A stretch of DNA of 21,875 nt. Origin: a virus. The stretch's first letter is position 1. Every line of letters begins with the position of its first letter. The notes below the pieces were generated by a model, which was given only the letters and a program-made list of their open reading frames with translations, made no database searches and was not told the origin of the DNA. The DNA is taken from the IMG/VR virus record IMGVR_UViG_3300008107_000476, positions 1 to 21,875 of that record, one strand, 5' to 3'. The translations under genes were made by a program, and so were the position numbers. Shown in pieces: positions 14,035 to 20,801 of this stretch.

Positions 14035-14388
14035 ATGGGACTACGCGAGCAGATCAAATCGGCCAGCGTGCGAAAGCCTCTCAAGGTGCACGTGCGTGAG
14101 TGGAACATAGATGTTTTCGTCCGCGTGTTGAGTGTCGGCGAGCGTGATGATTGGGAGCTAGCGTGGATCGACATTCGCAGCAAAGGCGTCGAGAAGTTTA
14201 AGAACTTCCGAGCGTTCTACTTGGTGCGCACCTTGTGCGACGAGCATGGCGTGCGAATCTGGCAAGACAACGAGATCAACGAAGTTGCGTCGCTAGATGG
14301 TGCAGTGATGGGAGAACTGTTTGACGTGGCACAGAGGCACAACAAACTCACGGAGGCGGACGTAGTCGAACTCGCCGGCGAGCTTTAA
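14035..14388 (+). CDS. Tail assembly chaperone, gpG-like (upstream frame)
   Basis: A 117-residue protein between tail tube and tape measure genes. It begins LREQIKSASVRKPLKVHVREWNIDV with the compact alpha/beta pattern of siphovirus tail assembly chaperones, and ends EADVVELAGEL before TAA at 14386-14388. It binds the tape measure protein and tube subunits during tail assembly and is not in the finished virion. The frame that follows continues as a gpT-like domain, and the stop sits in CTT TAA C, so part of the product is probably extended by a +1 frameshift to 219 residues. Confidence 0.85.
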   Translation: MGLREQIKSASVRKPLKVHVREWNIDVFVRVLSVGERDDWELAWIDIRSKGVEKFKNFRAFYLVRTLCDEHGVRIWQDNEINEVASLDGAVMGELFDVAQRHNKLTEADVVELAGEL

Positions 14389-14695
14389 CGCGAGGCCGTC
14401 GCGTCGATTTCTCTTCATGCTAGCAAGTCATCTGCGGATGACTGTTGGGCAGATTGAGCGAGAGATGGACAGCCGCGAGCTGAGTGAGTGGCTGGCCTAT
14501 GCACGGTATTTTCAGCCGCTTGATAGCTCGTGGGCACAGACAGGACTTCTAGCCAGCGTGGTTTTGGCTCCTCACACACGACGTGGTCAATCGCCGTCCC
14601 CAGCAGACTTCATCCCATTGGAAAAGCCGCCGCAGCACCGCACGCAAATGCTCGACGTACTGCAGCAAATGAAACGGGACTTGGACGGCAAATGA
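14366..14695 (+). CDS. gpT-like extension of the tail assembly chaperone (downstream frame)
   Basis: This frame is open from 14366 (after TAG at 14363-14365) to TGA at 14693-14695. Its conserved-looking start, RRFLFMLASHLRMTVGQIERE, then MDSRELSEWLAYARYFQPLD, is the pattern of the T domain of G-T chaperones, and the RRF part lies before the only ATG (14417). No ribosome-binding site precedes that ATG; the bases are pyrimidine-rich. So it is most likely made only as a fusion after a frameshift at 14383-14386. If the shift is +1 at CTT, the extension adds 102 residues starting with NARPSRR. A free 92-residue product from 14417 is possible but less likely. Confidence 0.85.
   Translation, partial: SNSPASFNARPSRRFLFMLASHLRMTVGQIEREMDSRELSEWLAYARYFQPLDSSWAQTGLLASVVLAPHTRRGQSPSPADFIPLEKPPQHRTQMLDVLQQMKRDLDGK
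14383..14389 (+). promoter_or_regulatory. Candidate +1 programmed frameshift site, CTT TAA C
   Basis: The Leu codon CTT precedes the stop TAA. A one-base forward slip would re-pair the tRNA on TTT and continue with AAC in the T frame. This copies the logic of the prfB site (CTT TGA C). A small hairpin (ACGCG at 14388-14392 with CGCGT at 14400-14404) follows directly. The preceding GGCGAG is only a weak Shine-Dalgarno-like sequence. Confidence 0.65.
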
Positions 14696-14696
14696 T

Positions 14697-16025
14697 ATGA
14701 GCACCGCACTCGGCCTGGCAATGCAGATTACGGCGAATACTGCCCAGCTGGCGCAGGCTGTCGCTGACGTAAACAGCCGGCTTGACTCCATGGCCGCCGC
14801 TGGCCAAAAGGCTGCCGATGATCTCGGCACGCTCAAGAACCTAAAGATTGGCGAGCTTGCGGTTGGCGGTTTGCAGGCTGCCACCACTGCCTTCATCAAT
14901 CTGAGCGGCGCAGTGACAGGAGCAGTCACGAGCGTTGCGTCATTTGCGTTAAGCGTAGGCCAAGAACTGGATGCGCTCAACGACGTGGCGAACCGTACTG
15001 GCGTCGGGGTTGAGGCGTTGCAGGCATACGCTCGAGCAGCAGCCGACACCGGCATTAGCGTTGAGGGCTTTGCCAAACAGATACAGACGCTCACCCTCAA
15101 CATTGGAAAAGCGACGCTAGACGAAAAAGCGCAAAAGAAGTTTGAGGAGCTCGGCATTGTGTTCTCGGAGCTGAAGGAGCAGACGCCAGAGCAGCAGTTT
15201 GAACAAATCGTGGATGCGATTTCCCGCATTGCAGATCCTGCCGAGCGTGCGGCCACTGCTGTTAAGTTCTTCGGCAAAGGCGGCATTCAACTCGGCGAAC
15301 TCTTCACGCTTGGGCCAGGTGCCTTAGAGAAAATGCGTGAAGAGGCTATTGCCCTCGGGCAGGTTGTCAGTGCCGACGCCGTCAAGGCAATCGACAACAT
15401 GAACGACGCCTTCGGCAAGGTCTACGCGACGATCAAGGGCATTGCAGGGGCAATCCTTGGCGAGTTAGCAGGGCCAATAGCAACTATCGCCGAGGAGCTT
15501 CTTGGCGTCATTAAACAGGCTGGCCCGCAGCAGATCGCTCAGCAGGTGGCGTCTGGCCTGCTGGATTTCATCAAGCTGGCCGGCAACGCCTTTTTTAAGC
15601 TCGCTCAGTTTATTGAGGCTTTCGTAAACAAGTTTGCTCCAATCCTCGGTATTGATATTCGCTCTGAGGCTGAGAAAGAGTTGGAGACTCTGCGCGAGCA
15701 GCAGGCACGAGCATCTGCGGGAGCGGCAGGAGGCGGCATGGGCGGCGTTGTGCCTCAGTCGCTGCGTGGCGCGGAACTGACGCCCGAGCAACTTGCAAGA
15801 ATCCGCGAGCTTGAGACGCAGATTGCAGCAGAAGCCGCCGGCAGCGTGCTGAACAAGTTTCAAGCGAACTTCAACGCGGCCATCGACACAGCGTCAGACA
15901 GCCTGCGGCAGCGAATGGAAGCGCAAGCCGCGTCGGCAGAGCCAAACAAGGCCCAGAAGGAGCAGCTGGAGGTCTTGCGTCAGATCAAGCGGAATGGCGA
16001 AGTCGGCGTCGTGGAGTTTCTGTAG
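14697..16025 (+). CDS. Tail tape measure protein
   Basis: A 442-residue, mainly helical, Ala-rich protein directly after the chaperone genes. The N-terminus (ALGLAMQITANTAQLAQAVADVNSRLDSM) is the usual start of tape measure proteins. It has hydrophobic stretches at about residues 60-90 and 235-285 and long charged helices near 325-440. It sets tail length and is later ejected. It is short: at the common rule of about 0.15 nm per residue it would give a tail near 66 nm. No peptidase or lysozyme domain is seen. Confidence 0.9.
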   Translation: MSTALGLAMQITANTAQLAQAVADVNSRLDSMAAAGQKAADDLGTLKNLKIGELAVGGLQAATTAFINLSGAVTGAVTSVASFALSVGQELDALNDVANRTGVGVEALQAYARAAADTGISVEGFAKQIQTLTLNIGKATLDEKAQKKFEELGIVFSELKEQTPEQQFEQIVDAISRIADPAERAATAVKFFGKGGIQLGELFTLGPGALEKMREEAIALGQVVSADAVKAIDNMNDAFGKVYATIKGIAGAILGELAGPIATIAEELLGVIKQAGPQQIAQQVASGLLDFIKLAGNAFFKLAQFIEAFVNKFAPILGIDIRSEAEKELETLREQQARASAGAAGGGMGGVVPQSLRGAELTPEQLARIRELETQIAAEAAGSVLNKFQANFNAAIDTASDSLRQRMEAQAASAEPNKAQKEQLEVLRQIKRNGEVGVVEFL

Positions 16026-16027
16026 CC

Positions 16028-16909
16028 ATGGCTGTCATCCAATGGAACGAGGTTTTGCCAAGGACTTTCTCGCAGCGGTTTGGCGAGTCGCCAACTGCGG
16101 AGACGAAAGTTGTTGTCACTGTTGACGAGCCGACCAGCACGCAAGAAGTAATCAATGCGGTGGGCGTCCGCATCGGGGACTCTCATCCTGAGTATTCATT
16201 TCTGCGCATGCTTGACGCATCACTCAGCGAAGTGGATCGTTACCACGTTGAGATAACTTTTCGATACGAGCTGCCCAAGCCGATGGGCGGAAGCGGTGAA
16301 GATTACGAGCCCAACCCCCTCGCCCGCCCAGACGTGTGGACGTTCTCGATTGGTGGCGCACAAGTTCCGGCTCTCGTGTATTTCGACGGCTCCGGAAACA
16401 GCACCCGCAAGCCACTGCAGAACTCCGCCAAGGATTATTTCGAGGGGCTAACGGTAAATGAGGCTGAAGTTCGTGCCAGCATCTCAGGCAATAGGGGGCA
16501 GTTTCCTCTTGGTTTGGCTGCGGCAGTAACCAATACAGTAAACTCCTCGGCTTATTTGGGAGGTGTCGCACATACTTGGTTCTGCACTGGGATTAGTGGC
16601 CAGCAGGCAAGCGAGGTAGTCAACGACGCTGAGGTGCGTTATTGGCAAGTTAGTGCCGAGCTCATCTACAGACAGAGCGGGCACAACCTTCTGTTGCCTA
16701 ATGTTGGATTCAACTTTCTTGATTCTGGAGTCAAAAAGCGTGCGTACGTGAAAGATCCGGATAGCGGCGAAAAAGTGCCGTGCACCACTCCTGTTCCGCT
16801 AACGTCTTCCGGGGGAATCAAGGGCGACAACGCCGAGCCGGACATACTCGTTCGACGTGTCTACCCAGAAACAGATTTCTCCAACTTCTTCGGCACTCCG
16901 CCGTTCTAA
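16028..16909 (+). CDS. Putative tail tip / distal tail protein, unrecognised family
   Basis: A 293-residue protein right after the tape measure, where the distal tail protein is expected. It starts VIQWNEVLPRTFSQRFGESPTAE and is mixed alpha/beta in the first 85 residues (EVDRYHVEITFRYELP), with a beta-rich rest that includes WTFSIGGAQVPALVYFDG and a C-terminal FSNFFGTPPF. I do not recognise a known family. Position suggests a baseplate hub or distal tail role. Confidence 0.65.
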   Translation: MAVIQWNEVLPRTFSQRFGESPTAETKVVVTVDEPTSTQEVINAVGVRIGDSHPEYSFLRMLDASLSEVDRYHVEITFRYELPKPMGGSGEDYEPNPLARPDVWTFSIGGAQVPALVYFDGSGNSTRKPLQNSAKDYFEGLTVNEAEVRASISGNRGQFPLGLAAAVTNTVNSSAYLGGVAHTWFCTGISGQQASEVVNDAEVRYWQVSAELIYRQSGHNLLLPNVGFNFLDSGVKKRAYVKDPDSGEKVPCTTPVPLTSSGGIKGDNAEPDILVRRVYPETDFSNFFGTPPF

Positions 16910-16912
16910 GCC

Positions 16913-17392
16913 ATGTCGCAGCCAACGCGAAACATCTTCATCACTGCAGCCACCAGCAAACAGGTAACATTGACGCTGTGCACGGCAAATACTGCCACGC
17001 TCAGTCTGACGGCGTACCCTGTGTTTTCTGCCGCTACGTCTGACGGCACCACCTTTTATTCCGCCGATCGGCCCCTTCGTTGGTTTACGCCTAGCACTGG
17101 CGTTTTTACTGCAGCGACGTTGGCCGCGACCGCAAACACAGCCGGCGACGGGCACACTGCCACGCTGACCTTTGGCCAAGGGTTTGCGGCGACTTCGGTG
17201 GAGCACGTCGCTGGGGCAACGCCGCGACGATACAGGTACGTCGTTCATCTGTCATCGCACACGCCCGCAACGGCCTACTCGTCTTCCGTCACTTCGAGCA
17301 CGGCGGTGCTATTGAGCGGCACGATCAATATGGCTATCGCAGCCACGACGCCTACTCCGGCGCTCAGCATCTGCGACGTGCAGGTAATCTAG
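16913..17392 (+). CDS. Beta-rich tail-region protein, unknown
   Basis: A 159-residue Thr/Ala/Ser-rich protein with repeated short strands and no helix-forming charged segment. Most of it looks like a beta-sandwich or a fibre-like structure. It lies three bases after the stop of the putative tail tip gene. No family is recognised. A virion surface role is likely from composition and position. Confidence 0.6.
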   Translation: MSQPTRNIFITAATSKQVTLTLCTANTATLSLTAYPVFSAATSDGTTFYSADRPLRWFTPSTGVFTAATLAATANTAGDGHTATLTFGQGFAATSVEHVAGATPRRYRYVVHLSSHTPATAYSSSVTSSTAVLLSGTINMAIAATTPTPALSICDVQVI

Positions 17393-17394
17393 CT

Positions 17395-17739
17395 ATGGCG
17401 CAACGACAAAGTGGCAAAGCATCGTCGACTGACCGAGTGACTTTTACCAAGTCAACTGCTGAGCGAATAGCAAAGGCTGTGCGTACTTTTGAGCGAGGTG
17501 ACCGCTCGTCTTCTAAGTTGAGTTTTGAGCGAGTCTCAGTGGCTTCTGGTGCCGTATTTAGGACTGGGACATTTACTGGCGTTTGGCAAATCGGGCAAAC
17601 TGCGGCCGTAACGCTTAGGAGCACGGGCAGCACTGCGGCGGCCATGAATCTTTTCGCTGGCGTAACCGCGCAGACATCAAAAAACTGCGCAATCGCCAAA
17701 GATGGCACTGCATGGTTTCTGATCGCTTCGGAGTGTTAG
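17395..17739 (+). CDS. Small tail-region protein, unknown
   Basis: A 114-residue protein two bases after the preceding stop. The first 45 residues are basic and polar (SGKASSTDRVTFTKSTAERIAKAVRTFERG), possibly helical or disordered; the rest is beta-rich (FRTGTFTGVWQIGQTAAVTL) and ends with FLIASEC. It may bind or cap a neighbouring virion protein. No family is recognised. Confidence 0.6.
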   Translation: MAQRQSGKASSTDRVTFTKSTAERIAKAVRTFERGDRSSSKLSFERVSVASGAVFRTGTFTGVWQIGQTAAVTLRSTGSTAAAMNLFAGVTAQTSKNCAIAKDGTAWFLIASEC

Positions 17740-17744
17740 CCCCC

Positions 17745-18221
17745 ATGCTGCTTCCTTGTAGTCCATGCTGCCCTGGCGTATGTTGCTGCGGAGAACAGAA
17801 AACGGTTACGGTTGCCAATGCGTCAACTAATAACGCTTGGTGCCCTGTTTTGTATGACAGGCCGCCGACACGCAACCTTTCGTCAAGCGAAACGCTTCTT
17901 GGCAACTGGTGCAGAGTAGGAGTGGATGTTGTAGGAGACGCACCATGGGGTTCGGACGTTACCGTTGTAAAGGTTGATTTCCTTTATCCTGCGTGCAAAG
18001 ATGGCGTCGAAAAACAAGACACAGTGAGGCTTCAAGTTGTAGAGGGCTTCGCATCATGGAGCGCAGTGTACGAAAAGGAGCTTAATGGGTGCCCTTCGTG
18101 CGACGATCAAGTAGAATACGTGTTTGGCCCTGGCGATGTGATCTCGGGCGATGGCACGTTTTGCGGTGGAAACGTAACGTGGACTGTTAAGGTCAAGGGG
18201 CCGTGCAATCCACTGCCATGA
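17745..18221 (+). CDS. Cysteine-rich tail-region protein, unknown
   Basis: A 158-residue protein with 13 cysteines, six of them in the first 15 residues (CSPCCPGVCCC). ATG 17745 is chosen because it lies after the preceding stop and has GGAG at 17730-17733; an upstream in-frame ATG at 17712 would overlap the previous gene. Two more cysteines are in GCPSC. The body looks beta-rich (VEYVFGPGDVISGDGTFCGG, WTVKVKG). The cysteines may bind metal (zinc or an iron-sulfur cluster), as in some phage tail tips, or form disulfides. No family is recognised. Confidence 0.65.
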   Translation: MLLPCSPCCPGVCCCGEQKTVTVANASTNNAWCPVLYDRPPTRNLSSSETLLGNWCRVGVDVVGDAPWGSDVTVVKVDFLYPACKDGVEKQDTVRLQVVEGFASWSAVYEKELNGCPSCDDQVEYVFGPGDVISGDGTFCGGNVTWTVKVKGPCNPLP

Positions 18222-18508
18222 TTAAATGCCGTCTATTACATTTAGCAGATCGCTGCCGCGAGCGTGGATACACGCTTGAAGAGGTGCGTGCGTGCATCGT
18301 CAGCGAGGACGGCGACACGATCACCGTGGACGAGACGCACCCGGCGTACCCGCGAGCGAAGCCCGGCCTAGGCGACATGGTCAAGGCTGGGCTGTCTGCG
18401 ATTGGCATTACCGAGGAGCGTGTCAGTAAGGCCATTGGCCGCCCGTGTGGTTGCTCAAAGCGGGCTGAGTCGCTAAACGCACTAGGCCGCAAGATCGGCA
18501 TCGGTTGA
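18218..18508 (+). CDS. Small protein with C-terminal CGC motif, unknown
   Basis: A 96-residue protein starting at ATG 18218 in an ATGA overlap. The C-terminal part GLGDMVKAGLSAIGI ... RPCGCSKRAESLNALGRKIG resembles a short conserved motif in many phage proteins of unknown function, in which a CGC or CGGC turn precedes a basic helix. Other cysteines at 4, 18 and 31 may help bind metal. It may be the last gene of the tail set or the first of the accessory set. Confidence 0.65.
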   Translation: MIKCRLLHLADRCRERGYTLEEVRACIVSEDGDTITVDETHPAYPRAKPGLGDMVKAGLSAIGITEERVSKAIGRPCGCSKRAESLNALGRKIGIG

Positions 18509-18529
18509 CGCCCGTGCCATAGTCGGGCG
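18509..18529 (+). promoter_or_regulatory. Hairpin before the HExxH gene
   Basis: CGCCCG (18509-18514) pairs with CGGGCG (18524-18529) over a 9-base loop. It starts right after the preceding stop codon and ends one base before AAGGAG, the ribosome-binding site of the next gene. It lacks a T run, so a role in translation or mRNA stability is more likely than termination. Confidence 0.45.
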
Positions 18530-18543
18530 AAAGGAGTCTGCCC

Positions 18544-18834
18544 GTGGCCGAGGATCACGTCTTTACGCTCAACGGTGACGAGCGGTGGCTGATCCGTTTC
18601 ACGGATCTCAAGGGCCAAGCGTACGGCTACACGTTTAGCCAGAAGGCGAAGCGGCCACGCATCTTGATCCACGACGCGCTCAAGGGGCGGCACAAGCTCA
18701 CCATCATCGTGCACGAACTGATCCACGCCTTGTTCCCAACCGCCAGCGAGGAGCACACGGAGCAGGCGGGCAAAGACATTGCCAAGGTGCTCTACAGCCT
18801 CGGATACCGGGAGGTGCAGGATGGCGGGAGCTGA
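18544..18834 (+). CDS. Small HExxH putative zinc peptidase
   Basis: A 96-residue protein with GTG start 18544 and AAGGAG at 18531-18536. The motif IIVHELIHALFP (His57, Glu58, His61) is the HExxH zinc-binding and catalytic signature; acidic residues in TASEEHTEQ (Glu69, Glu70, Glu73) could give the third ligand, as in gluzincins. The first 50 residues are beta-rich. It is much smaller than most active metallopeptidases, so it may be a minimal peptidase or an inactive relative. Role unknown; possible targets are host repressors or virion proteins. Confidence 0.7.
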   Translation: MAEDHVFTLNGDERWLIRFTDLKGQAYGYTFSQKAKRPRILIHDALKGRHKLTIIVHELIHALFPTASEEHTEQAGKDIAKVLYSLGYREVQDGGS

Positions 18835-19825
18835 CGCAATCACTGAGATGGCCCGTCGGCTGTGCAGGCTGCACCCGGACGCACCTGCACGCACGCTGGC
18901 TCGCCGCCTGGTGCGAGAGTGCAACAACGCCATCACTTTGAAGCAGGCCAACCTGCGGATCTCTCGGCAGTTCGGCGTGCAGGGAAAGCACTCACGAAAG
19001 AACGTTCGGGCCGTCGCACCACGTGCCGGCCGTAAGGCTGGCGAAGTGATCTCAATGCCTAAGAGCATGGCCGAATCGTGGACGCCGCACGTCATGAAGG
19101 TGCTGGGGCCGGTAGGCATCATCTCCGACGTGCACGTTCCGTATCACTCTGAGATCGCCGTGGCCGCTGCCATCGGGTTTCTCAAGGAGCAGAACCTATC
19201 GGCTCTGCTGCTCAACGGAGACATCGCAGACTTCTATGCAATCAGTCGCTACATGAAGGATCCGACGCAGCGAGACTTCAAGGGCGAGCTTGAGGCGGTG
19301 CGTTCGTTCATTGCCTACGTGCGGCAAGAGTTTCCCGACATCCCAATCGCTTACAAGCTCGGCAACCACGAAGAGCGTTGGACGCACTGGCTGTGGCAGC
19401 ACGCCGCTGAGATCAGCGACGATCCACGCATGAGCCTTGGGGCGTGGCTGGATCTAGACAAGCACGACGTGACGCTCGTTGAAGACCAGCGGCCCATCAT
19501 GCTTGGGCAGTTGCCCGTGTTCCACGGCCACGAGTTGCCGCGTGGCATGGCTGCCCCGGTGAACGTCGCTCGTGGCGTGTGGATGCGAATGAAGGGCACG
19601 GGCCTCGTCGGTCACCATCACCGCACAAGCAATCACGCCGAGAGCGATTGGCGGCACCGTGAAACTGCCAACTGGTCTGTCGGCTGTCTCTGCGATCTGA
19701 CGCCTGAGTATTCGCGGGTAAATGCTTGGAACTGGGGATTCGCCGTGTGCACCGTTCACGAGCGTGGGGCGTTCGACGTGCACAACTACCGAGTCATGGG
19801 CGACGGCACGGTGCGATCGGCATGA
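18821..19825 (+). CDS. Calcineurin-like metallophosphoesterase with N-terminal HTH-like region
   Basis: A 334-residue protein starting at ATG 18821, with GGGAGG upstream and 14 bases of overlap with the preceding gene. The phosphoesterase motifs are in order: SDVH (Asp103, His105), NGDIADF (Asp134), GNHEE (Asn182, His183), FHGHE (His235, His237) and GHHH (His265-267). Together these bind two metal ions. The first 60 residues (ARTLARRLVREC ... TLKQANLRISRQFGV) look like a helix-turn-helix. Substrate could be a nucleotide, a DNA end or a phosphoprotein. Such enzymes occur in phage genomes, but with unclear roles. Confidence 0.85.
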   Translation: MAGADAITEMARRLCRLHPDAPARTLARRLVRECNNAITLKQANLRISRQFGVQGKHSRKNVRAVAPRAGRKAGEVISMPKSMAESWTPHVMKVLGPVGIISDVHVPYHSEIAVAAAIGFLKEQNLSALLLNGDIADFYAISRYMKDPTQRDFKGELEAVRSFIAYVRQEFPDIPIAYKLGNHEERWTHWLWQHAAEISDDPRMSLGAWLDLDKHDVTLVEDQRPIMLGQLPVFHGHELPRGMAAPVNVARGVWMRMKGTGLVGHHHRTSNHAESDWRHRETANWSVGCLCDLTPEYSRVNAWNWGFAVCTVHERGAFDVHNYRVMGDGTVRSA

Positions 19826-20091
19826 GAAAACAAACACCAGGCAGCGACGCCGCGATTGAGGCCGGCTGCACTTGCCCTGCGTTGGACAATAACCACGGAC
19901 GCGGGTTTTTCTGGGGCACCGCTCCGCTGTTTTGGATTAGCGAAACCTGCCCACTGCACGCCACACGAAAGGACGCCGATGAGCCCATCGATCGCAGAGG
20001 CCAACGAAACGCTACGAAACGCAGTCGAGGCACGCCGCGAGGCCCAGGCCGCCGGCAAGCCGCACGAGGCGTGGTACGTGTCACCAAGTGA
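19822..20091 (+). CDS. Small protein with CTCP..DN / CPLH motif
   Basis: An 89-residue protein starting at ATG 19822 (ATGA overlap). Its first 49 residues hold a pattern seen in short phage and bacterial proteins of unknown function: AGCTCPALDNNHGRG, FWIS and CPLH. The cysteines and histidines could bind one zinc ion. After about residue 50 the sequence becomes Arg-rich and low complexity, coinciding with the overlap (113 bases) with the next gene, so that tail probably results from reading over the next gene's sequence. Confidence 0.7.
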   Translation: MRKQTPGSDAAIEAGCTCPALDNNHGRGFFWGTAPLFWISETCPLHATRKDADEPIDRRGQRNATKRSRGTPRGPGRRQAARGVVRVTK

Positions 20092-20569
20092 AACAGATTC
20101 GTTTCAACCTGTTACAAAACCTCTGCCCGAGCGACATGAGGCAGAGGTTTCGTATCAGCAGGACATTCACGAGCACCACCTGCACCGGGCTGGCCTGACG
20201 CAAGACGAGCTTGATGAGGCCATTGAGCGGTTGCGTGGTGACGGGCTGCGGCAGACTGACGTGCACCAGACATCTCAGGCGTTCTTCGATCTATGCGACG
20301 GACTCAAGGAAATGCATCGCAAAAAAAGCCGCGACTACGGATGCCCGAGCGGCACGGACCCGCTGGCCAATATTCGTAACGGTGCCAAGTTCGTTGGCAT
20401 CCCGGCCTGGCGTGCTGCGATGGTGCGGCTGAGCGACAAGGTAACGAGGCTGGCCACGTTCAACGCCACCGGGCATCTGCACAACGAGGGAGTGATCGAC
20501 ACGCTCGAGGACTTGGCGAGCTACTCGCTCTTGGCACTGCTGCTGTACCGGGAAGAGAACGATGGCTGA
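19979..20569 (+). CDS. DUF1599 / nucleotide modification-associated domain 1 (NMAD1)-like protein
   Basis: A 196-residue protein starting at ATG 19979 with AAAGGA just upstream. The C-terminal half has the features of this family: KKSRDYG (residues 115-121), PLANIRNGAKFVGI, MVRLSDKVTRL (residues 148-158) and the helix GVIDTLEDLASYSLLALLL. The fold is all-helical and MazG-like. The N-terminal 100 residues are helical and polar and less characteristic. The family is linked with phage nucleotide or DNA-base modification, but no modifying enzyme is visible nearby in the window. Confidence 0.75.
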   Translation: MSPSIAEANETLRNAVEARREAQAAGKPHEAWYVSPSETDSFQPVTKPLPERHEAEVSYQQDIHEHHLHRAGLTQDELDEAIERLRGDGLRQTDVHQTSQAFFDLCDGLKEMHRKKSRDYGCPSGTDPLANIRNGAKFVGIPAWRAAMVRLSDKVTRLATFNATGHLHNEGVIDTLEDLASYSLLALLLYREENDG

Positions 20570-20741
20570 GCCGCTCACCGACGCCTACCTGCTTGAGTGC
20601 GAGATGCGTGCCCGCAAGTTCAGCGGTGCGTACACCGGCACCTCTGGCACGCTGGCAGCGGACGTGCTGCGGTTGCTCAAGGAGCTCAGCCGGATCAAGG
20701 GCGAGGCCGCCGTTGAGCGAGCCAGACGAGTAGATGCGTGA
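20562..20741 (+). CDS. 59-residue helical protein, unknown
   Basis: The frame from ATG 20562 overlaps the end of the NMAD1-like gene by 8 bases and stops at TGA 20739-20741. It encodes a 59-residue, mostly helical, charged protein (TDAYLLECEMRARKFSGA ... DVLRLLKELSRIKGE). No domain is recognised. It is the last + strand gene before the convergent integrase. Confidence 0.6.
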   Translation: MAEPLTDAYLLECEMRARKFSGAYTGTSGTLAADVLRLLKELSRIKGEAAVERARRVDA

Positions 20742-20749
20742 GCCGGGCG

Positions 20750-20793
20750 GCGGGTTGAGGCGGCGGGTACTCCTTTCCCCGACGCCTCCCCGC
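20750..20793. terminator. Large hairpin between convergent genes
   Basis: Three stem segments stack: GCGGG/CCCGC, GAGGCG/CGCCTC and CGGG/CCCG, with a TT bulge and one G-A mismatch, around a 10-base loop (20768-20777). It lies exactly between the last + strand gene (end 20741) and the integrase (end 20802, minus strand). No clear T run is present on either side, but the location suits a two-way terminator. Confidence 0.65.
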
Positions 20794-20801
20794 TTGCTCG
20801 G

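Noticed and set aside
14697-16025. Frameshift or truncation as the reason for the short tape measure
   Set aside because: The frame runs cleanly from the chaperone to the next gene with a normal start and stop and a typical N-terminus, so the short length looks genuine.
18193-19122. Minus-strand frame of about 310 codons opposite the accessory genes
   Set aside because: It lies opposite three well-supported genes, has no ribosome-binding site or domain, and is explained by codon bias of the + strand.
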